DNA from: a bacterium
GTDB taxonomy: Bacteria; B130-G9
Direction of reading: 5' to 3'
NCBI GenBank assembly: GCA_021160245.1
Contig: JAGHCW010000153.1
Coordinates: forward strand, 1-26,160
DNA length: 26,160 nucleotides
Below the pieces are notes generated by a model. It was not told where the DNA came from. It saw only the letters and a list, made by a program, of their open reading frames with translations, and did no database searches. Of the stretch, positions 15,682 to 22,756 are shown in pieces. The first letter of the stretch is position 1. Every line of letters starts with the position of its first letter. Made by a program: the position numbers and the translations under genes.

Positions 15682-15689
15682 AACCGATA

Positions 15690-16109
15690 ATGCAATTGGC
15701 GCGAGAACGACTCCTTTCTGCTTTTTTGAGTAGAAGGAACACTCGAGGCTTCACCCTCATCGAACTGCTGGTCGTCCTTGTAATACTGGGCCTCCTGGCA
15801 GCGATTGTTGTCCCGCAGTTCACAGGAAAAATCGACAAAGCCAAGATACAGACGACCAAAACACAGATACAGATGCTCATGACAGCTCTTGATTTACTCA
15901 AGGCGGACGTTGGGGAATACCCGGGCTCTCTTGAGGAGCTACTCTCGTCAAGCGCCTCGAACTGGGACGGCCCATATCTTAAGAAAAAGAAGATTCCGAA
16001 GGACCCCTGGGGTAACGATTACTCCTACTCGGTGATCGATGGCGGGCGCTCTTGCGAGATAACCTCTCAAGGCTCAAAGGACTCCGGTCCGATATCGAGC
16101 TCGGACTAG
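15690..16109 (+). CDS. gspG: Major pseudopilin GspG
   Basis: A 139-residue type IV pilin-like protein. The prepilin peptidase site is RG|FTLIELLVV with cleavage after G20, and the conserved Glu at +5 is present. The hydrophobic helix LLVVLVILGLLAAIVVPQF anchors and polymerises the subunit. The mature domain follows GspG closely: alpha-helix KAKIQTTKTQIQMLMTALDLLKADVGEYP, then the loop GPYLKKKKIPKDPWGNDY with the diagnostic PWGN/Y box. The C-terminal segment normally forming the calcium site (often SLGADG) reads SQGSKDSG here, so calcium binding may be altered. Expected to polymerise into the periplasmic pseudopilus. The gene is 27 nt after gspF. Confidence 0.95.
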   Translation: MQLARERLLSAFLSRRNTRGFTLIELLVVLVILGLLAAIVVPQFTGKIDKAKIQTTKTQIQMLMTALDLLKADVGEYPGSLEELLSSSASNWDGPYLKKKKIPKDPWGNDYSYSVIDGGRSCEITSQGSKDSGPISSSD

Positions 16110-16208
16110 CATCTCTCCGCGGCTGAAGTAATAGTCGTGCGCCGAGATGTTGTGGGGCCAGACCGGACGAGATGTGAGCTCTGGCCTCGATCCTTATTCG
16201 AGGGAATT

Positions 16209-17012
16209 ATGCTTACGTCAGGAGATGACAAGTTCATGCGCAGGCCGAAGATCACATTCGGAGGTTCACAGGCGCTTTTGCGATCACGAATCTCCAACCG
16301 CGAGCTGCAGAAGCAGAGAGCGACCGGAGGGTATCAGACTGACGAATGCGCAAGGGGCTTTACTCTCATAGAATTGATTGTCGTTCTCTTTGTGGCCGGC
16401 CTCATAAGCGCTTTTGTCCTGCCCTCGTTCATTGGGGGGCTTAGAGGCGCGAGGCTCAAGGGGGAGACCAAGCACCTTGCGGCGACTCTGCGATTCGCCC
16501 GAAGCCAGGCCGTCTGCTCAAAGGGCCTTGCCGTGGTCGCGATCGATCTGGATAAGAACAGCTACAAACTGACGATCAAGAAGAGCAAAGGTCGAGGCCA
16601 AGCGAGCGCCCAGAAGGGATTGGACCCGTTCGGCAACAGCTCTGGTGGCGATCTCAACTCCCCGCTCTTCGCCTCGCCCAAGTCTTCCGGTCGCTCGATG
16701 GATCTCGGTTCTCTAAACAGCCCGGGCGCGATGGACGACGGGCCAGCTAGAATGAAGGAGGGGGGCGGAGGTTCATCCCTCTCCAACAGACTCATGCGGG
16801 AGCGACAACTCCCCTCCGATGTGACAATCGCTAGTTTCACGTACGGCGATGAGACTTACGAGGATGGCGCGTGCAACGTTTTCTTCTTTCCACGGGGAAC
16901 CTCCACAGGCGCTCTGATAGAGGTTATGAGCGATTCGGGCGCGTCGTTTGTTATAGAAATAGAGCCTGTAACTGGCTCTGTGAAAATTAGGTCTCCCGAA
17001 GACGAATACTAG
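16209..17012 (+). CDS. gspH: Minor pseudopilin GspH-like, with large low-complexity insert
   Basis: A pseudopilin with RG|FTLIELIVVLF, Glu at +5, a TM helix and the GspH-like KHLAATLRFARSQAV segment that follows it. The start is uncertain. GTG 16137 gives a 74-residue leader, ATG 16209 (GAGGG, 4 nt spacing) a 50-residue leader, and ATG 16236 (AGGAG, 11 nt spacing) a 41-residue leader; all are far longer than usual (about 6-20). I list ATG 16209 (267 residues). The beta domain begins with GLAVVAIDLDKNSYKLTIKK, then is interrupted by about 69 residues rich in Ser, Gly, Pro and Lys (about 125-193), and resumes with LPSDVTIASFTYG...FFFPRGTSTGALIEV, matching the GspH C-terminal strands. Minor pseudopilins form the pseudopilus tip. 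Confidence 0.82.
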   Translation: MLTSGDDKFMRRPKITFGGSQALLRSRISNRELQKQRATGGYQTDECARGFTLIELIVVLFVAGLISAFVLPSFIGGLRGARLKGETKHLAATLRFARSQAVCSKGLAVVAIDLDKNSYKLTIKKSKGRGQASAQKGLDPFGNSSGGDLNSPLFASPKSSGRSMDLGSLNSPGAMDDGPARMKEGGGGSSLSNRLMRERQLPSDVTIASFTYGDETYEDGACNVFFFPRGTSTGALIEVMSDSGASFVIEIEPVTGSVKIRSPEDEY

Positions 17013-17035
17013 GTCTCCGCAGTTTGAGGAACGAA

Positions 17036-17500
17036 ATGAAGCACAATTCACGACGGCGAGGCTTCACTCTGCTTGAGGTCATGATCGCGATGGCGATTCT
17101 GGCAATTGGGCTTGTAACAGTGATGCAGCTCTTCGCCGGAGCATTGCGGCTCGGAAGGATTGATCGTGGATTGACTGAAGCGGTTCTCGTGGCGCAGAGG
17201 CGGATGGATGAGTTGCTCCTTATGACGGAGCTTGACGAGGGCTTTGAGGAGTCGGGAGAGGAGGACGGCTACTCCTGGACACAATATGCCGAACCACTCT
17301 ATGAAGGGGGATTGGGCGAGTCCGACGAGATGGAAGGACAGACTGCCGATTTCATAGAGCAGATTCAGGATGACGAAGCGGTCGTGCCCGTCAACGTATT
17401 CAAGTTGACGGTAACTGTGAAATGGCGGATTGGCGAGAGCTCAAACGAGCGAGAATATACATTAACGAGTTTGAAGGCGCTCTGCTTCCATGAGGATTAG
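17036..17500 (+). CDS. gspI: Minor pseudopilin GspI-like
   Basis: A 154-residue pseudopilin from ATG 17036, chosen because GAGGA (17026-17030) lies 5 nt upstream; a TTG at 17024 would add four residues. The leader is MKHNSRRRG with cleavage before FTLLEVMIAMAILAIG, the typical GspI N-terminus (FTLLEVMVA). Mature residues AVLVAQRRMDELLL match the conserved A...A...L pattern after the helix. An acidic loop (ELDEGFEESGEEDG) and a second acidic stretch (about 90-112) replace a usually short region. KLTVTVKWRIGESSNEREYTLTSLK forms the end strands, similar to GspI's VxVxW. The gene overlaps gspJ by 11 nt. Confidence 0.88.
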   Translation: MKHNSRRRGFTLLEVMIAMAILAIGLVTVMQLFAGALRLGRIDRGLTEAVLVAQRRMDELLLMTELDEGFEESGEEDGYSWTQYAEPLYEGGLGESDEMEGQTADFIEQIQDDEAVVPVNVFKLTVTVKWRIGESSNEREYTLTSLKALCFHED

Positions 17501-18290
17501 TTATGGACGTCGTGTATTTTCCAACAGAAGTGGGTTCACGCTTCTTGAGCTCCTGATCGCGGGCACTATTACGGCGATTATCGTCGTCTTAATCCTCTCA
17601 GCATTTCAGGTGGCCTCAAAAGCCTGGGCGGTTGGAGAGCGCCGAGGCGAAAGCACGCAGCGGACTCGCGTGGCCATCTCACATCTGATCGGGGACATCA
17701 AATCTGCGTATCCATCGAAGGTCAGGATGTTTGAGCAGGCCGGACGGACACGTCTAAGCCGGGTTTTGCTCTTCTCTGGGCTCTCGGACAGCATCAGTTT
17801 CGTCACAAAGGAGAGTGGAATCTCGGGTGAGGAGAACGCCTTTGGGGTCCGGTCGGTGACCTACTTTGTCAACTCGTCGGGTGCGGACGATGAGGCGGGG
17901 CTGGTTGTTCGGGAGGGCAATCCGTTTGTGGAGGAGCCTTTCGAGAATGGTGTGACGTTCCAGCTCGACCCAAACGTAACGTCCATTTCGTTTCGGTACT
18001 TCTTTGATCCGAACATCCGCTCCCGATTCAGCAGTTTCGTGGGGAAGGTGGCGGAGAGGGAGCCGGGGGAGTGGCTCGACGAGTGGGACTCGTACGGCGA
18101 GGGGTCATCTGAAATCGGTCTGAGCGTTGAGCAAGGGAAGGAAGTTCAGCGCTTCTTGCCCAAGTCCGTTGAGATAACGATGACGGTGATCCAAGATGGC
18201 GAGGAGCGAACGCTTGAGCCATTTATTGTGCCAATCATGAATCGGCAGATATCGCTTTCCAGTGGGATAGCAGAGGTGGAGGAGTTCTGA
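17490..18290 (+). CDS. gspJ: Minor pseudopilin GspJ-like
   Basis: A 266-residue pseudopilin overlapping gspI by 11 nt. The leader is 15 residues, cleaved in SG|FTLLELLIAGTITAII, with Glu at +5. The following RTRVAISHLIGDIKSAYPS matches the GspJ pattern of a polar helix ending in a DI segment. The beta domain contains VTYFVN (about 129-134), LVVREGNPF, and VTSISFRYFFDPN (about 178-190), which corresponds to the GspJ strand that reads v..l.frY.d. A long acidic/Gly-rich stretch between about 200 and 227 is extra. It is expected in the tip complex with GspI and GspK. The gene ends 4 nt before gspK. Confidence 0.88.
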   Translation: MRISYGRRVFSNRSGFTLLELLIAGTITAIIVVLILSAFQVASKAWAVGERRGESTQRTRVAISHLIGDIKSAYPSKVRMFEQAGRTRLSRVLLFSGLSDSISFVTKESGISGEENAFGVRSVTYFVNSSGADDEAGLVVREGNPFVEEPFENGVTFQLDPNVTSISFRYFFDPNIRSRFSSFVGKVAEREPGEWLDEWDSYGEGSSEIGLSVEQGKEVQRFLPKSVEITMTVIQDGEERTLEPFIVPIMNRQISLSSGIAEVEEF

Positions 18291-18294
18291 GACG

Positions 18295-19464
18295 ATGAAG
18301 CGGAGGCAACGTAGCCTAAGTCATAAGGTCCGGACTCTCGGCGCAGGCGCAGAGAGCAGCGGCTCTTGGATTGCAGGGCTCAGGCGCGAAATCGGTGGCC
18401 TATTGCAGTCAATGTGGAGGACGAGCGCAAACGACAGGCGGGGCATCGCACTGCTTATGACGATTTGGATAATGATCCTGCTGACTGTGATGGCGCTTGA
18501 GTTTTCGTTTGCAAAGCGAGTTGACCTGACGGTGGCGGTCAACTTTCGGGACGAGATGCAGGCCTATTACTACGCCATGGCAGGCGTCAACATGGCGATG
18601 GCGGAGCTTTTGTCAAAGCAGCACTATTTCGGCAGCGGCGGAGGGCTCTATTTCGTCGCTCGTCAGGTCAAATGGGACGATGCGGGCGATGTTGAGCTGG
18701 ACGAGGCGTCTCCCAATAGAACGGATGTACAGCTCGGCAGAGGCTCATTCACTTATGAGCTCGTCGATGAGCGTCGAAAGCTGGACATAAGACTCTCGAG
18801 TAATGACGATCGATTTTTGGACCTTCTCGTAAACTCGGGCGTTGATGAGATGACGGCGGACACTATTCTCGATTCGCTGAAGGACTGGCGAGATGCCGAC
18901 GATACGCGTCGCCTCAATGGAGCGGAGGATGAGTACTATCAGGCTAATTACGAGGAGCACGGTATGCCAGAGCCATATCTAGCCAAGAATGATCAGCTCG
19001 ACTCGGTGCGGGAGCTGTTGCTCATAAATGGCGTGACTCCCGAGATTCTCTTTGGTTCGGGCAACATTGAGAACTATGGTTACCGTGAGGAGTCGGGCAC
19101 AGATGACGATGGCGATACCTATTCCGGTGTTTACGATCTTCTGACAATTTGGGGAAGCTCGCTCTATTACGATACTGCAAGCGACGAGCTTTTGGATGGA
19201 TTGACGAATGACACGAGGGCTCAGGATGAGCTCGATCGGCGAGAGGATGAGGATTGGAACTACCAAACTGCATCGACGCATCCGATAACTTCGTCGAAGT
19301 TCACAATCACGTCGACCGGAAGAGTTAGGAACACTGAGGTTGCGCGAACGGTTGTTGCAGTAGTGAGAAAAGTTGGAACTGTGAGGAATCCACGCGTTGA
19401 GATACTTGAGTGGCACGATAATTATGTTGGTTCCGCCTATATGCAATTTGGCGGTGAGTTTTAG
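18295..19464 (+). CDS. gspK: Minor pseudopilin GspK
   Basis: A 389-residue protein. The N-terminal leader is very long (about 50 residues) and ends in DRRG|IALLMTIWIMILLTVMALEF. As expected for GspK there is no Glu at +5 (Met here). RDEMQAYYYAMAGVNMAMA (85-103) is the usual GspK post-helix segment with the AyyaAeAG-like pattern. GSFTYELVDERRKLDIRL (150-167) precedes the helix-rich insertion domain with SLKDWRDADDTRRLNGAEDEYY (194-215), which in GspK carries acidic calcium-binding residues, and LDSVRELLLINGVTPE. This matches the T2SSK family well. GspK caps the pseudopilus and is thought to limit its length and recruit substrate. The start at 18295 has GGAGG upstream; an internal ATG at 18412 would give a 10-11 residue leader but has no visible ribosome binding site. 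Confidence 0.92.
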   Translation: MKRRQRSLSHKVRTLGAGAESSGSWIAGLRREIGGLLQSMWRTSANDRRGIALLMTIWIMILLTVMALEFSFAKRVDLTVAVNFRDEMQAYYYAMAGVNMAMAELLSKQHYFGSGGGLYFVARQVKWDDAGDVELDEASPNRTDVQLGRGSFTYELVDERRKLDIRLSSNDDRFLDLLVNSGVDEMTADTILDSLKDWRDADDTRRLNGAEDEYYQANYEEHGMPEPYLAKNDQLDSVRELLLINGVTPEILFGSGNIENYGYREESGTDDDGDTYSGVYDLLTIWGSSLYYDTASDELLDGLTNDTRAQDELDRREDEDWNYQTASTHPITSSKFTITSTGRVRNTEVARTVVAVVRKVGTVRNPRVEILEWHDNYVGSAYMQFGGEF

Positions 19465-19492
19465 CTAGTGATGCGAATTAGTTAGGGATTTA

Positions 19493-21367
19493 ATGGTCTC
19501 ACTACAATCGAGTCTTAGCATTCTCTTCAAACGCGACAGGGTGATACTGACGCACTTAGGGAAGGGCTTTACGAAGTACACGCTCCTGCAGCATGAGGTT
19601 ATCGACCTTAATGGTTCGGAAGACCGCTCTGAGGAGCACCTTGATATTATCACTCAAAACGGAATATCGCACTTTCTGGAGCAGCACAAGATCAAGCCAG
19701 ATTGCATCTCGATAGGCATCCCCCGGAGTAGCGTTTTCTTTGCGTTCATAAAATTACCGAAAGTCCAGGGGGCGAATGTCAAAGACCTACTTGATTACGA
19801 GATCGAGCGCCATGTGCCACTGCCGTCCAGCGCCATTTACTACGATGGCCAAGTGGTCGGGGAGGCCGGGCAGGACGGCGGACTTTTGAACATTGCGATT
19901 GTAGCAGCCCCCAGAGGTTTGGTGGAACGTTACGCCAACATCGTCTCGCAGATAGGATTGACACCATCTTCCATCAAGGTAGCAGCGCTTGGGCTCTCGG
20001 ATTTTTTCAACCTCTTCGAATCCCCGTTGAATGGCTCGTCTATGGCCCTGGTGGACTGTGATGAGACCGAGGCCGATGTACTTATTCTAAAGGGAGGGGA
20101 GCTGCGGCACTGTCGGACGATTTCTCTTGAATGCGAGAGTCAAGCGGTCCATGGAACTTCTTCCGAGGCGAATAGAATTTCCGAGACGGGCGATTATGGC
20201 ATCCTAGGCGCCGGGGAGATGGCGGAGTCCCCGGGTTTTAGGGACGATATGACCACAAAGAGGGCGCAGTGTATTCTCGACGAGCTTGCCGCTTACGCAG
20301 ACGGCTCGGCTGAAAATACCTACATAGATGAGATATGCCTTTCAGGCGAATATCGAAGTACGCTTCTGCTTCAAGGCGCCCTATCTGAGCTGGGATTCAG
20401 TGGTCGCGTCAGGACGCTCCAGCCTAACATAAGAATGCGCTCAATGCTGTCTGCAGATAAGGCGAGCTCGCTCTGCCCGGCAATAGGTTTGGGCACAAGC
20501 GATCTTGATGAGGCCAAGGGAGGCATCAACCTCTTGCCCCCGGAGCTCAGGGCAAGTCGGACACTTTACGGCAAGAAGTTCATGATCGGCCTTTCCATAG
20601 CGCTTTGCCTGATGCTCATGGGTGGTATTTCCAGTAGCGTCATAAAGAAGAAGATGGCGGTTGATTTTCTGCAAACCAAGGTCAACTCGCTTGAAGACGA
20701 GGTGAAGCTGATAGCTGAGACCCGCAGCAAGTCGCGAGAGTGGAGCAGCTTGCTCAAGGAGTTGAGGTTGGTTGGTTTGGAGACGCTCAATCCGTTACTA
20801 GTTCTCAAGGAGCTCGACCGGCTCTTGCCTCATGAAGGTGAGGAGAAGGTTTGGCTGACCAACTTCCGCCTCAAGGGTACATCTCTCTCGATAGACGGTC
20901 TTTCTGATAAGCCGGAGGGGATACTCGGTCGTCTTGAGGAGTCTCCGCTCTTTATGAACGCGGGCTTCGAGGGCCGGACAACTTCTCGGAAGGATACCGA
21001 GCGTTTCGGTGTTGTTCTGGAGATTGATCTCGCGGGCCAATCGCAGCTACTAGAACCACAATTGAGAACAGAAATCATTGAGGAGCCGTTGGGGCCTCTT
21101 CCGCCCGAGGGCTTCGAACCTCTTGATCCTGATGAGTTTGATGAGGAGCTAGAGGATGACCTCGAGCATCAGGATAATGGAGTTCAGAATTTCCCTCTTC
21201 GCAATCCTCTTCTCGGGCCAAATCAGCGCGATACATTTGAGGATGACGGACTGAAGCTGCCGCTACGTAGCCCTCTTGGGCGGCGCTATCCCGCTACCGG
21301 CTCAGGTGCGTCGCGTTCTCTCGATGCGAGGGATGATGCGGATGAGACCGAGGAGGAGCAGGATTGA
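19493..21367 (+). CDS. gspL: T2SS assembly platform protein GspL (PilM-PilN type fusion) with acidic tail
   Basis: A 624-residue protein. Residues 1-335 form an actin-like PilM/GspL cytoplasmic domain (FIKLPKVQGANVKDLLDYEIERHVPLP is split here as IKLPK 86-90 and DYEIERHVPLP 101-111; also MALVDCDETEADVLIL, and DEICLSGEYRSTLLL 279-293), which recruits GspE. INLLPPELR (345-353) is the PilN signature, followed by one membrane helix (about 362-382), a coiled-coil stretch (388-425) and a ferredoxin-like periplasmic domain (430-515) ending in VVLEIDL. A further ~105 residues (520-624) are acidic, Pro-rich and apparently disordered, and contain two copies of a PLR[NS]PL motif. That tail is not part of standard GspL. 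The gene is coupled to gspM through TTGA (21364-21367). Confidence 0.88.
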   Translation: MVSLQSSLSILFKRDRVILTHLGKGFTKYTLLQHEVIDLNGSEDRSEEHLDIITQNGISHFLEQHKIKPDCISIGIPRSSVFFAFIKLPKVQGANVKDLLDYEIERHVPLPSSAIYYDGQVVGEAGQDGGLLNIAIVAAPRGLVERYANIVSQIGLTPSSIKVAALGLSDFFNLFESPLNGSSMALVDCDETEADVLILKGGELRHCRTISLECESQAVHGTSSEANRISETGDYGILGAGEMAESPGFRDDMTTKRAQCILDELAAYADGSAENTYIDEICLSGEYRSTLLLQGALSELGFSGRVRTLQPNIRMRSMLSADKASSLCPAIGLGTSDLDEAKGGINLLPPELRASRTLYGKKFMIGLSIALCLMLMGGISSSVIKKKMAVDFLQTKVNSLEDEVKLIAETRSKSREWSSLLKELRLVGLETLNPLLVLKELDRLLPHEGEEKVWLTNFRLKGTSLSIDGLSDKPEGILGRLEESPLFMNAGFEGRTTSRKDTERFGVVLEIDLAGQSQLLEPQLRTEIIEEPLGPLPPEGFEPLDPDEFDEELEDDLEHQDNGVQNFPLRNPLLGPNQRDTFEDDGLKLPLRSPLGRRYPATGSGASRSLDARDDADETEEEQD

Positions 21368-21924
21368 AAAAGCTCACAGCTCGTGACCGCAAATTACTGA
21401 TTGTCGCTTTGCTGGCAGTAGTCTGCTACCTCGTCTATTTCTTTGTTCTTGGGCCAATCATCGAATATAGCGCGGAGCTTTCGGAGGAAAAAGACACGCT
21501 GCAGTTCCGCTATGAGAAGAGCATCAAGGCGATTTCGCAAAAGGCTGCCCTGGAAGCCGAGCTCAATGAGCTCAAAAGGATCGGAGCAGAGCTCACAGAC
21601 CGCCTGATTCCATCTACTAATGTCAAAGTCGCGGGCGCGAAGCTCCAGCAGACGTTGGATGGCTTTTTGCAGAAGGCCAGGCTCAAGACGCGAAGCAAGA
21701 AGATTCTAAAGACGGAGGAGCGTGGTGGTTTCATGGCGGTGCCGGTCGAGCTCAACGCGACGGGGACCCCTTCACAGCTCAAGGATTTTCTCACGCGGCT
21801 GATGAACGACAAAATGCTCCTTCAGATTAAGAAGCTCGACATTAGACCAGAGAACCAGCGCGACCCTCACAGTGTTATTATAGAAGCAGTAGTTGTTGGG
21901 TATGTAGTCACGAAAGCGCCTTAA
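21364..21924 (+). CDS. gspM: GspM / PilO-like inner-membrane protein
   Basis: A 186-residue bitopic protein starting at TTG within the gspL stop, with a GGAGGAG-like stretch just upstream. A short cytoplasmic N-terminus, one transmembrane helix (about 10-30, LLIVALLAVVCYLVYFFVLG), a coiled coil (35-78, heptad-like SAELSEEKDTLQFRYEKS...ELNELKRIGAEL) and a periplasmic ferredoxin-like domain (about 85-184). The domain includes FMAVPVELNATGTPSQLKDF (123-142), the PilO-type signature (vpv.l...G....l..Fl..l), and LLQIKKLDIRPEN. It should dimerise with GspL in the inner-membrane platform. Sequence similarity is closer to the PilO branch than to enterobacterial GspM, in keeping with the PilM-PilN style of the upstream gspL. 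Confidence 0.85.
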   Translation: MKKLTARDRKLLIVALLAVVCYLVYFFVLGPIIEYSAELSEEKDTLQFRYEKSIKAISQKAALEAELNELKRIGAELTDRLIPSTNVKVAGAKLQQTLDGFLQKARLKTRSKKILKTEERGGFMAVPVELNATGTPSQLKDFLTRLMNDKMLLQIKKLDIRPENQRDPHSVIIEAVVVGYVVTKAP

Positions 21925-21938
21925 CGGAGTCTTAAGTC

Positions 21939-22694
21939 TTGTTTCGGAAGTTGTTTCTCATAAATCTCTCGCTCTTTGCCGCGGCAGTTCTCTCTGCCAT
22001 GTGGCTGGTGGATATCTGGCAGTCATCTCTGGCCGCTGAGATCAAGACTAACCCGGCTGCGCCCAAGCGCATAGCGAGAAGCGAGTACACATTTGACAAG
22101 ATAGAAGCCGGCTCGGGCTACGAGCTCATGGTTGACCGCGATCTCTTCAGGCCGGATAGAAAGCGCTATATTCCGCCTGAGCCCAAGCCGAAGCCCAAAC
22201 CGCTGTCGGAAGCCGAAAAGAAGATAAAACCGAACTTCTGCGTAGTCGGCATAATGATACTCTCCGAGACGAACAAGTACGCAATAGTCGGCGAAAAGCC
22301 CGCAAAGAAAATAGTACCCAAGAAGCCGGCCAAGCGAAAACGACGCTCGAGGCGCCGGCCCCGAAAGACGAAGAAGGCGAAGACTCCGCCACCCGAGAAT
22401 CTACTGAAAGCGAAGTCCTATCGTTGGGGTGAAGAGATCAAGGATGGTTGGTTCATTTCAGAGATCAAGCCGACGATCGTCGTCTTCTCAAACGGCACCG
22501 AGATATTCGAGGTGTCAGTGGACAAATCGAAGATACCTGAGCAAGACAAAGTAGCAGAGAGTAATAAGAATGAGAAGAGGCCCGGTAGGAAAGTAACTTC
22601 CCCATTCACAAAGAGGAAGCCGTTGCCACCCGACAAGGACGAGGCCACTCAGCGGTTTCTCGATGCCCTGAAGAAGGCGGGCAAGAAAAGATGA
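21939..22694 (+). CDS. gspC: GspC-like protein with polybasic insert and no PDZ domain
   Basis: A 251-residue protein from TTG 21939 (GGAG at 21926-21929, 9 nt upstream). A membrane anchor at about 7-27, then MVDRDLFRPDRK (64-75), which corresponds to the RdlF motif opening the GspC homology region. The homology region reads FCVVGIMILSETNKYAIVGEK (100-120, split by a long insert) and resumes with YRWGEEIKDGWFISEIKP (161-178) and IVVFSNGTEIFEV (180-192), the strands that bind the secretin N0 domain. Between them lies a very basic Lys/Arg/Pro-rich stretch (about 120-150). The C-terminus (195-251) is again basic and shows no PDZ or coiled-coil domain. It should link the inner-membrane platform to GspD. 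PilP is an alternative label; position between gspM and gspD fits both. Confidence 0.75.
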   Translation: MFRKLFLINLSLFAAAVLSAMWLVDIWQSSLAAEIKTNPAAPKRIARSEYTFDKIEAGSGYELMVDRDLFRPDRKRYIPPEPKPKPKPLSEAEKKIKPNFCVVGIMILSETNKYAIVGEKPAKKIVPKKPAKRKRRSRRRPRKTKKAKTPPPENLLKAKSYRWGEEIKDGWFISEIKPTIVVFSNGTEIFEVSVDKSKIPEQDKVAESNKNEKRPGRKVTSPFTKRKPLPPDKDEATQRFLDALKKAGKKR

Positions 22695-22756
22695 TAGAAT
22701 GGAGAAAGGGGCGAGCCGCAACCGACGTTAGAAAACAACCGACCCAGGGAGTCAAT

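Noticed and set aside
22691-22756. Upstream ATG for gspD overlapping the gspC stop
   Set aside because: It would put 22 charged residues before a good lipoprotein signal, and the later ATG has a better ribosome binding site. Not fully excluded.
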